A DNA stretch of 64,000 nucleotides from Patiriisocius marinus (GTDB taxonomy: Bacteria; Bacteroidota; Bacteroidia; Flavobacteriales; Flavobacteriaceae), in NCBI RefSeq assembly GCF_008974325.1, contig NZ_BKCG01000001.1:992001-1056000 (forward strand), given 5' to 3'. Positions 26,885 to 34,474 of this stretch are shown one piece after another. The number at the start of each line of letters is the position of its first letter. Position 1 is the first letter of the stretch. The notes under the pieces are model-generated. The model did not search any database, was not told the origin of the DNA, and was given only the letters and a program-made list of their open reading frames with translations. The position numbers and the translations under genes were made by a program.

Positions 26885-28555
26885 ATGAAAAGATTAACAT
26901 CCTCATTCCTCTTTTTTTTATGTTTAATTCAAGCAACGTTGCTGTTTCCAGAAGTTGGAGTAGCACAAAGTAAAAATGATAGTCTAAACAGATACTACCA
27001 TAAAATTGCTAATGAGTCTTCAGATACGAATAAATTATTCTTAGCTTTTGAGTTCTATGAAAATTTCAGAAAAAGAGATGTTAAAAAAGAAACTGAAGTG
27101 CATAGGCAAGTTTCAATTTTGAGAAATATTTCATTTATTCAAGAGAAATTTGGTTTGTTAAGTGAAAGTGAAAACACGATAGTTGATGCCCTTAAAATGC
27201 TCAGCATCTTGAAAGATAATGACTCTATCAAAGTCGATACAGAAGGAGCCTTAAATATAAGTTTGGGAAGATTGGCTCGCAAAAAGGAAGATTATAAGAG
27301 CGCTATTAATCACTATGACAAGGCTTTAATTTTAAGTAGAGATGATGCTACGATTACAATGATTAATACTAATAAAGCATATTTGTATTACCGTTTAAAA
27401 GATTACAACGTAGCTACTGAAAAATATGAAGTTGTATTACAGAAATACCTTGCAAGTAACGATTCTATAAGAATTGCAAGGGCATTAAATTATTTAGGAA
27501 TGTCACTTGCGAAGCAGAAAGTCCCTGGAGCATTAGAAAAAATTGAAGAAGCGCTTACCATAAGAAAACAAGTAAATAGCGATCTAGGAATTTTTGATAG
27601 TTATTATAATTTATCAGAGTATTATAGAGATCGAAACAATAACAAAAAAGCTGTTTATTATATAAATGAGGCGCTTAAGATTGCAATAGCTAATAATAAT
27701 TTGGATTTAAAGTACAACGCACTTTCTTCATTAATGAAATTAGATAAAAATACATATATAAGAGAATTTGCTTTTTTAGTTGATAGTATAACATCAGTTA
27801 AAAGGGACATTGAAAATCAATATGCAGAAAAAAAATATACAACTGATAAACAAAAAGCATTAGCTCAAAAAAGAGGTCAAGAAGCTGAGGAGTACAAAAA
27901 ACAAAGAACTATTTATCTATTAGTAGCTTTATTAATTATCGTATTATCAATAGGAACATATTTTTTACTTAAGTCAAGACATAAAAAAAATAATATTGTT
28001 CAAATATATAAAACAGAAACACGAATTTCTAAAAAAGTACACGATGAAGTAGCTAATGATATTTACTTTTTAATGAACAAACTTCAAAGTGGAGAGGTTG
28101 ATTCTATTGATGTTTTAGACGATTTAGAACAGCTGTATTTTAAAGCTAGAGATATTTCGAGAGAAAATAATGACATAAATACGAAAGATAATTTTGAAGA
28201 AACCCTCAAGTTTTTGTTACTTAATTATAGATCTGTCCATACGGAAGTTATTACGAGAGGACTACATAAAATTGATTGGAAATCAATATCTGAAAACAAA
28301 AAAACGGCTGCTTATAGGGTGTTACAGGAGTTGATGACTAATATGAAAAAATATAGCGAGGCTAATGCAGTTGTTGTTCGTTTTGAGCAAGGGAATAATA
28401 AACTTATCATTACATATAAAGATAATGGGGTTGGAACTTCCTTAAAAAAGTCAAATGGTTTAACAAATGCGGAAAACCGTATTCATACTGTTGGTGGAAC
28501 TATTATTTTTGAATCAAAACCTACAGAAGGTTTTAAGTCAGTTATAACTATATAG
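26885..28555 (+). CDS. TPR-domain sensor histidine kinase
   Basis: This 556-residue protein has a signal peptide (about 1-27) and a periplasmic region of tetratricopeptide-like repeats (about 30-320, e.g. YKSAINHYDKALILS and KAVYYINEALKIA). A coiled stretch, one membrane helix (about 343-362) and a cytoplasmic kinase follow. The dimerisation/phospho-acceptor region is of the HisKA_3/NarX-LiaS kind with His386 in KKVHDEVAND. The ATPase domain shows LQELMTNMKKYSEANAV (N box) and YKDNGVG (G box). The partner response regulator starts 3 bases after its stop. The TPR region suggests it senses a protein or peptide in the periplasm. Confidence 0.92.
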   Translation: MKRLTSSFLFFLCLIQATLLFPEVGVAQSKNDSLNRYYHKIANESSDTNKLFLAFEFYENFRKRDVKKETEVHRQVSILRNISFIQEKFGLLSESENTIVDALKMLSILKDNDSIKVDTEGALNISLGRLARKKEDYKSAINHYDKALILSRDDATITMINTNKAYLYYRLKDYNVATEKYEVVLQKYLASNDSIRIARALNYLGMSLAKQKVPGALEKIEEALTIRKQVNSDLGIFDSYYNLSEYYRDRNNNKKAVYYINEALKIAIANNNLDLKYNALSSLMKLDKNTYIREFAFLVDSITSVKRDIENQYAEKKYTTDKQKALAQKRGQEAEEYKKQRTIYLLVALLIIVLSIGTYFLLKSRHKKNNIVQIYKTETRISKKVHDEVANDIYFLMNKLQSGEVDSIDVLDDLEQLYFKARDISRENNDINTKDNFEETLKFLLLNYRSVHTEVITRGLHKIDWKSISENKKTAAYRVLQELMTNMKKYSEANAVVVRFEQGNNKLIITYKDNGVGTSLKKSNGLTNAENRIHTVGGTIIFESKPTEGFKSVITI

Positions 28556-28558
28556 AAT

Positions 28559-29224
28559 ATGTTTCAAAAAGTATTAATTTCAGATGATTTGGGGAGTATC
28601 AATATAGGAGTTACCTCTGTACTTGAAAGTTTATCAATTCCTCGAATTGATAAAGTCCAGTATTGTGATGATGCATATTTGAAGTTAAAAGCAGCATTTA
28701 ATAATCAAGAACCTTATGATTTATTTATAACAGATTTGTCTTTTGAAATCGACCATAGATCTCAGCAATTTACCTCCGGCGATTTACTTATAGAAAAATT
28801 GAAGTTAGAACATCCTAATTTAAAAATCATTGTATTTTCAGTAGAAGATCGCTTGTTAAAAGTGCGAAGTCTAATGAAAGATTATCACTTAGATGGTTAT
28901 GTATGTAAAGGAAGAAAAGGCATGATGGAACTTAGAGAAGCGATAAAAAGTGTTTCGAGAAATAAACAATATGCTTCTAGACAAATACGTCATGCATTGG
29001 GGGATAAAACAAATCTAGAAATTGATGAGTATGATATCCAATTAGTTAAACATCTTTCTAATGGCCTAACTCAAGACGAAATAAGCGCTATATTTAAAGA
29101 AAACAACACGTCGCCTAATAGTTTAAGTTCTATTGAAAAACACCTTAATAAACTTCGTATTCAGTTTAAGGCAAATAATGCAATTCACTTAATTGCAATT
29201 GTAAAAGATTTGGGACTTATTTAA
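28559..29224 (+). CDS. LuxR/NarL-type response regulator
   Basis: This 221-residue protein has an N-terminal receiver domain with the probable phospho-acceptor Asp59 (FITDLSF) and an acidic patch near the N-terminus (SDDLGS). The C-terminal helix-turn-helix is of the LuxR class (LVKHLSNGLTQDEISAIF ... SIEKHLNKLRIQF). The insert between the two HTH helices (KENNTSPNSLS) is slightly longer than usual. It is paired and probably translationally coupled with the TPR kinase. Targets unknown; autoregulation of the upstream lipoprotein gene is possible. Confidence 0.92.
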   Translation: MFQKVLISDDLGSINIGVTSVLESLSIPRIDKVQYCDDAYLKLKAAFNNQEPYDLFITDLSFEIDHRSQQFTSGDLLIEKLKLEHPNLKIIVFSVEDRLLKVRSLMKDYHLDGYVCKGRKGMMELREAIKSVSRNKQYASRQIRHALGDKTNLEIDEYDIQLVKHLSNGLTQDEISAIFKENNTSPNSLSSIEKHLNKLRIQFKANNAIHLIAIVKDLGLI

Positions 29225-29642
29225 AGCTGGTAACTTTCTCTATAAGTGTTTAATGTTTTCTGATAAGTAATGTTGAACGTTTCATTCACTTTTCTAAATA
29301 AATGAAACGGTATTCTGTATAGTTTAATACCTTAATAGTTTTACCATCAATATTGAGAACTAAATTTCAGCTACTTGATTAAAATTAATTGGAATGGCCA
29401 CACCTAATCTACAGCTTGTAGATATGATGTCTTTCCATATTAACATATTATTGATTTTTGCAACTACACGAGTAGCGCTAAACCCTTTAGTAAAAGTTAA
29501 TTTACTTTTATTATGTTCAATATGTTTAGCTATCATAATAAAAACCTTCTGTAGTAGGCTCTTAATTTATAAACACAACATCTTGCGCAACTGGTTTAAA
29601 AAACATTAAATCAAATACAGGAATGTTAGATGTTTAAGATTT
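29225..29642. other. Structured intergenic region with several hairpins
   Basis: These 418 bases have no convincing gene; a 71-codon frame at 29394 shows no recognisable protein character. Three clear inverted repeats occur: CGTTTCATT/AATGAAACG (29278-29286 with 29301-29309), GGTATT/AATACC (29309-29314 with 29326-29331), and ATCTACA/TGTAGAT (29407-29413 with 29417-29423). The region could hold the 3' end of the kinase operon, a small RNA, or the remains of a decayed gene. Confidence 0.45.
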
Positions 29643-30593
29643 CTAAGCATAATCCTTTTTTAGGTTGTCAATCATAATTTCAGTCATTTGATCAAGATTG
29701 ATTTCGTGCTCCCATCCCCAGTCTTTTCTTGCAATGCCATCATCAATACTTTGTGGCCACGAATCTGCAATTTCTTGACGGAAATCAGGTTCATAGCTAA
29801 TTTCAAATTCTGGAATATGTTTTTTAATACTCGCAGTAATATCTTCAGGATTAAAACTAATTGCTGCAAGGTTGTATGCATTTCTAATTTTGACATCCTC
29901 AGTTGCCGCAAGCATAATGTTTACGGTAGCTCTAATAGCATCACTCATAAACATCATAGGTAGTGTAGTTTCAGAATTTAAAAAGCAAATGTATTTTTTA
30001 TGCTTTAAGGCTTTGTGGTAAATGTCTACGGCATAATCTGTAGTCCCTCCACCAGGCAATGTTTTATAACTAATAAGACCTGGGTAACGTATACTTCTAA
30101 CATCTACACCATAACGTTTGTTGTAGTATTCACACCAGCGTTCTCCAGTTTGTTTACTAATACCATACACGGTTGATGGCTCCATAATTGTATGTTGCGG
30201 AGTTGACTCTTTAGGAGTTGTTGGTCCAAAAACAGCAATACTTGAAGGCCAAAAAATCTTTTCAATTTTACCCTCTTTGGCAAGATTAAGCACGTTGAAA
30301 AGTGATGTCATATTTAAATTCCAAGCTTTCATTGGAAATTTTTCTGCCGTTGCAGAAAGCATTGCAGCCATTAAATAAACATCAGTGATTTCATAACTAA
30401 TCACTACATTCTGGATAGCATCATAATCCATTGTGTCAAGAATTTCAAAAGGGCCACTATTCATAACCTCATCTGCCGCTTCACGAATATCACTCGCAAT
30501 TACTTTATGATTACCATAAATACCACGTAAGTACATAGTTAATTCAGTTCCTATCTGGCCAGAAGCACCAATAATCAAAATTCTTTTTTTCAT
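29643..30593 (-). CDS. tdh: L-threonine 3-dehydrogenase, SDR type
   Basis: This 316-residue NAD-dependent enzyme has an extended-SDR fold. The Rossmann motif GASGQIG is at 9-15 and the catalytic pair Tyr143/Lys147 is in STVYGISK. The substrate-side motif PGGGTTDYAVDIY is typical of the UDP-galactose-epimerase-like threonine dehydrogenase described from Flavobacterium frigidimaris. It oxidises L-threonine to 2-amino-3-ketobutyrate, which is split to glycine and acetyl-CoA by a ligase not in this window. It is monocistronic, with a TATTTTTG -7 element upstream. Confidence 0.9.
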   Translation of the reverse strand: MKKRILIIGASGQIGTELTMYLRGIYGNHKVIASDIREAADEVMNSGPFEILDTMDYDAIQNVVISYEITDVYLMAAMLSATAEKFPMKAWNLNMTSLFNVLNLAKEGKIEKIFWPSSIAVFGPTTPKESTPQHTIMEPSTVYGISKQTGERWCEYYNKRYGVDVRSIRYPGLISYKTLPGGGTTDYAVDIYHKALKHKKYICFLNSETTLPMMFMSDAIRATVNIMLAATEDVKIRNAYNLAAISFNPEDITASIKKHIPEFEISYEPDFRQEIADSWPQSIDDGIARKDWGWEHEINLDQMTEIMIDNLKKDYA

Positions 30594-30633
30594 AATAAAT
30601 GGGTGTAGCTATTATACTTGAATGCTGTAATTG

Positions 30634-30641
30634 CAAAAATA
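30634..30641 (-). promoter_or_regulatory. Probable -7 element for threonine dehydrogenase
   Basis: The reverse complement of CAAAAATA reads TATTTTTG, an exact TAnnTTTG match, about 41 bases before the ATG. A TTG-containing stretch lies upstream, but at about 23 bases it is a little far for the usual 19-21 spacing. Confidence 0.5.
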
Positions 30642-30799
30642 GTAAGCTTATAATATTAATATGTCAACAAAAATACTATTATTAACTATACAAAATAAGT
30701 TATTTTTTAGCTGAAAACATTCAATATATCATCCTTAGAATATATCAAGTATTTGCTTTCTATTATAATGAGCTACATAGCTATTGCACAAAGAAATAG

Positions 30800-30807
30800 T
30801 ATATTTG
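30800..30807 (+). promoter_or_regulatory. Probable -7 element for the 30831 lipoprotein gene
   Basis: TATATTTG matches TAnnTTTG exactly and ends 23 bases before the TTG start codon at 30831. This supports a short leader and the choice of that start. No good -33 element is visible at the expected distance. Confidence 0.5.
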
Positions 30808-30830
30808 TTTACTCTTGAAATTTTATAAAA

Positions 30831-31424
30831 TTGAAGAATATATATATTAGTTTAGTAATTGTTCTAGTACTGTTTGTTTCGTGTGGCGACACACAAAATA
30901 ATACAGAGCTGCTTCAAGAGCAAGAAGTACAGACAGATGAAACGTACGGAAACCCCGATTTTAAATTTCCGAAGGTATCTACAAGTGCTGAATCATTCCT
31001 TAATGACTGGACCGTTTTTGATGATTTTAAAACAGAAGCTATCGCCATTAACGGCAGTAACTTATCTACTTTAAAAAATCGAAGCGAATACTTGGTAAGC
31101 AGAGTAGATTCTCTCATAAAAAAAATTCCTGATACGTTAGACACACAATCTGTTTATTCTAGATTATTAGTAGCTAAAACCCGAGCTGCTTTATTAAAAC
31201 AACTCGCTAATAAAGTGACTATTGATAATGCTGAAATTGACAAAGGTGTTTATGAAATGAACCTCGCAACAACTAATTTAATTGTTCAAATTAATGAGAA
31301 GTTTCAAAAAGACGCAATAGACTCTGAGCGAACGGAAAATGAGAAAAAGGAAATGGAGCTTCGCAAGAAAAAAATGGATTCCATTTTAAGAGTAGAAAAA
31401 CAAGACTTATTGAAAAAGCAATAG
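30831..31424 (+). CDS. Putative lipoprotein of unknown function (TTG start)
   Basis: The product is 197 residues. The TTG at 30831 is chosen as start because it gives a complete lipoprotein signal (MKNIYISLVIVLVLFVSC, Cys18); no ATG gives one. The mature part is helical and strongly charged, with a probable coiled coil at the C-terminus (ENEKKEMELRKKKMDSILR). It precedes the M13 peptidase gene by 53 bases and could share its transcript. I do not recognise the family. Confidence 0.75.
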   Translation: MKNIYISLVIVLVLFVSCGDTQNNTELLQEQEVQTDETYGNPDFKFPKVSTSAESFLNDWTVFDDFKTEAIAINGSNLSTLKNRSEYLVSRVDSLIKKIPDTLDTQSVYSRLLVAKTRAALLKQLANKVTIDNAEIDKGVYEMNLATTNLIVQINEKFQKDAIDSERTENEKKEMELRKKKMDSILRVEKQDLLKKQ

Positions 31425-31477
31425 TGTAACTTTTGCTTGCCTATTAGTACTAATACAAAAATTAAAAATTAGAAAGA

Positions 31478-33535
31478 ATGAAGTACAACCTAATTATTGC
31501 CGCAGCTGCTATGAGTGCTTTGGCATTTACTTCTTGTGATGACAAGAAAACTGCGGAAGCAGATACAGAGGAAAGAGGGATTATCCTATCAAATATGGAT
31601 ACTACCTTAAGTCCAAAAGATGATTTTTACAACTACGTTAACGGTAGCTGGATGAAAAACACAGAAATTCCTGACGACCAAGTGCGCTGGGGAGGTTTTG
31701 GAGTTTTAAGAAAAAGTACAGATAAAGACGTTCTTGCTATTTTAGATAAAGCAGATAAAAGTGGAAAATATAAAGAAGGTACAGATCAAGCTAAAGCAAT
31801 TGCAATATTTAACACTAAGTTAGATACAGTTGCACGCGATAAAGCAGGATTAACTCCTTTACAACCTACATTAGATAAAATTGCTGCCGTTAAATCTCCA
31901 GCCGATTTTGTGAAGTTAATGACTTTAGAAGCTAATTCGGTTTCACAACCATTTATTGGCTTAGCAGCATTCTCAAACCCTAGTAACAGCTCAATCAACT
32001 CGGCTTACATTACGCCAGGAAGTTTAGGTTTACCAGACAGAGATTACTACACAAATACAGATCCTAAAAGTGTAGAAATTAGAGGTCAATATGTAGACCA
32101 TATTACACGTATGCTACAATTTTTAGGTGATGACGAAGCAAGTGCAAAAGCACAAGCCGAAACTATTTTAGCTTTCGAAACTAAATTAGCTGAGCCTAGA
32201 TTAGATAAAGTACAGAGTCGTGACTTCAGAAATTTTAACAATCCAAGATCTGTTGACCAAATTCAAGAAATGGTTTCTGCCATTAACTGGAAAGAAGCAA
32301 TTAAAGATATGGGAGTTGAGAAAGAACTTGATACGTTAATTGTAATGCAACCTAAATACATGGCGTTAGTTCAAAACGTAATGAAAGATGGTGATGTTGA
32401 AACTTGGAAAACAGTTACAAGATGGGCTACTTTTAATAGTGCTGCGGGTGCTTTAACAACTGAAATTGAAAAAGCAAACTGGGATTTCTACAATAAAACT
32501 TTAAGTGGTGCTAAAAAGCAACGTCCAGCAGATGAGCGTGCTTTAGGTACTGTAAATGGAACAGTAGGTGAAGCTTTAGGTAAATTATATGTTGATGAAA
32601 TGTTCCCTCCAGAAGCGAAGGAAAAAGCTGAAACTATGATTGCTAATGTAATTGCTGCATACCAAGATCGTATTAAAAACCTTGATTGGATGAGTGAAGA
32701 CACTAAAGTAAAGGCAATTGAGAAACTTAATAAATTCACTGTTAAAATAGGATACCCAGATTCTTGGGAAGACTATAGTACTATGGCTGTAAGCGAAGAC
32801 AAAAGTTACTACGATAACATTACTGCTGTAGGTGAGTGGGCTTTCAAGAAAAATCTTTCTGAAATTAATGAGCCAGTTGATAGAACTGAATGGGGGATGT
32901 CTCCACAAACTGTAAATGCTTACTTCAATCCTTTTAATAATGAGATTGTTTTTCCAGCAGCTATTTTACAACCACCTTTCTACGATTATAAAGCTGATGA
33001 TGCCGTTAACTATGGTGGAATTGGTGCTGTAATTGGTCACGAAATTTCTCACGCTTTTGATGATAGTGGAGCTCGTTTTGATGGTGATGGAAACTTAGTT
33101 AATTGGTGGACAGAAGAGGATTTAAAGCAATTTGGTGAAAGAGGAAAAGCATTAGCAGATCAATATAGCGCTATTGAAGTTTTAGACAGTGTATATGTAA
33201 ATGGTGAGTTTACTTTAGGAGAAAACATTGGAGACCTTGGTGGAGTACTTGCTGCTTACGATGGTTTACAACGTCATTACAAAGAAAATGGTCGTCCAGA
33301 AGATGTTGATGGGTTTACAGCAGAACAACGTTTCTTTATGAGTTGGGCAACTGTATGGAGAACCAAGCAACGTGACGAAAGCTTACGTACGCAAGTAAAA
33401 ACTGATCCTCATACTCCAGGAAGATGGAGAGCTACAGAACCACTTAAAAACGTGGATGCTTTTTATGAGGCTTTCGATATTAAAGAAGGAGACCCAATGT
33501 ATGTAGCGCCAGCAGATCGTGTACGTATTTGGTAA
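31478..33535 (+). CDS. M13 family metallopeptidase (neprilysin/PepO-like lipoprotein)
   Basis: This is a 685-residue zinc endopeptidase with a lipoprotein signal (Cys20 in FTSC), so it probably acts at the cell envelope. The zinc site is complete: HEISH at 521-525 (His521, Glu522, His525) and Glu582 in ENIGDLGG. An NAYFNP motif precedes them, and the C-terminus contains WRATEPLKN and ends VRIW, typical of the M13 family. It would cleave oligopeptides for nutrient use. A strong bidirectional terminator follows. Confidence 0.95.
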   Translation: MKYNLIIAAAAMSALAFTSCDDKKTAEADTEERGIILSNMDTTLSPKDDFYNYVNGSWMKNTEIPDDQVRWGGFGVLRKSTDKDVLAILDKADKSGKYKEGTDQAKAIAIFNTKLDTVARDKAGLTPLQPTLDKIAAVKSPADFVKLMTLEANSVSQPFIGLAAFSNPSNSSINSAYITPGSLGLPDRDYYTNTDPKSVEIRGQYVDHITRMLQFLGDDEASAKAQAETILAFETKLAEPRLDKVQSRDFRNFNNPRSVDQIQEMVSAINWKEAIKDMGVEKELDTLIVMQPKYMALVQNVMKDGDVETWKTVTRWATFNSAAGALTTEIEKANWDFYNKTLSGAKKQRPADERALGTVNGTVGEALGKLYVDEMFPPEAKEKAETMIANVIAAYQDRIKNLDWMSEDTKVKAIEKLNKFTVKIGYPDSWEDYSTMAVSEDKSYYDNITAVGEWAFKKNLSEINEPVDRTEWGMSPQTVNAYFNPFNNEIVFPAAILQPPFYDYKADDAVNYGGIGAVIGHEISHAFDDSGARFDGDGNLVNWWTEEDLKQFGERGKALADQYSAIEVLDSVYVNGEFTLGENIGDLGGVLAAYDGLQRHYKENGRPEDVDGFTAEQRFFMSWATVWRTKQRDESLRTQVKTDPHTPGRWRATEPLKNVDAFYEAFDIKEGDPMYVAPADRVRIW

Positions 33536-33574
33536 TCAATAATGAATTTGAGTTATTACTTGAATTTAGTAAAC

Positions 33575-33608
33575 AAAAAATAGGAGCTCGAAAGGGCTCC
33601 TATTTTTT
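33575..33608. terminator. Bidirectional terminator between the M13 peptidase and the convergent SDR gene
   Basis: A perfect 13-bp stem, AAAAAATAGGAGC (33575-33587) with GCTCCTATTTTTT (33596-33608), has an 8-base loop. Either strand ends in a T-run, so it can terminate both converging genes. Confidence 0.9.
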
Positions 33609-33624
33609 GTTTATATAAAAGGTT

Positions 33625-34428
33625 TTAAGGTTTAGTTTTAAAGGTATACTCTAGAATAGTAGAAAGGTTTTCACTGTCTACTTGTTTGCCAGCTTTCTCA
33701 ATAGGAGCAGCAAAATGAGGTGGCACTAGTTGTAGTTCTTCAGCTTTTGATCTGTAGTAATCTTCTTTTGTAGGGTGAGATGGATGAACTCCATTTATAA
33801 TATGACCGTAAGCTTCTTGCTTAATAATTTCAGTAATAATAGAAATACAATCGTCACGGTGTATTAAGTTTACAGGATCGTTAGCGCTACTTAAGTCTTT
33901 TCTGCCTGCTAAATATTTTACGGGTTGTCTACTTTCACCTACTAAACCTCCAAAACGTAAGATTGTTGTTTTAAAATCAGATGAGTTGAAAAAAAGTTGT
34001 TCTACCTGAAATAATTGCCTTCCTGCTTCAGTAGTAGGTTTTGGCACGTCTTTTTCCGTAACTAATTGTTGTTCATCACCATAAACGCTTGTACTACTTA
34101 TAAAGATTACTTGCGGAACTTTAGACGCTCTAATTTCGGTTAGAAAATGTGACATTTTGAGAACATAATCTGCTCCAGTATTACGGCGTAACCCTGGAGG
34201 AATCATAATAACTAATGTGTCAACATTTTTTAAAAACCCTTTAGGAGCTCCTTGAATGCCATTTTCGGAAATAACTACCGCATAAGCGTCTATATCTAGT
34301 TGTTGAAGTTTAGCTGCACTTTCTGTGGTTGTAACGCTTCCTTTAACTAAGTATCCCAACATTTTTAAACGTTGTAATAACGGTTTCCCTAACCATCCTA
34401 ACCCTGCAATTGCGATTGTTTTTTTCAT
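33625..34428 (-). CDS. NAD(P)-binding SDR/epimerase family protein (YeeZ-like)
   Basis: This encodes about 267 residues from the ATG at 34428; an open frame extends to 34440, but MKKTIAIAGLGWLG is the natural start of the Rossmann fold. The dinucleotide motif GLGWLG is followed by VVIMIPPGL, the SDR-like SSTSVYG, and RFGGLVG further on. It resembles the YeeZ family of atypical SDR proteins whose substrates are not known. It is downstream of the M28 peptidase gene on the same strand, with about 46 bases between them. Confidence 0.85.
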   Translation of the reverse strand: MKKTIAIAGLGWLGKPLLQRLKMLGYLVKGSVTTTESAAKLQQLDIDAYAVVISENGIQGAPKGFLKNVDTLVIMIPPGLRRNTGADYVLKMSHFLTEIRASKVPQVIFISSTSVYGDEQQLVTEKDVPKPTTEAGRQLFQVEQLFFNSSDFKTTILRFGGLVGESRQPVKYLAGRKDLSSANDPVNLIHRDDCISIITEIIKQEAYGHIINGVHPSHPTKEDYYRSKAEELQLVPPHFAAPIEKAGKQVDSENLSTILEYTFKTKP

Positions 34429-34474
34429 ACCTATGCTCACGCGTGAGTGTTGAATACCTTTAAAATTAGGTGTT

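Noticed and set aside
29394-29609. 71-codon open frame in the 29225-29642 spacer
   Set aside because: The start overlaps hairpin structure, composition is not protein-like, and no recognisable motif is present.
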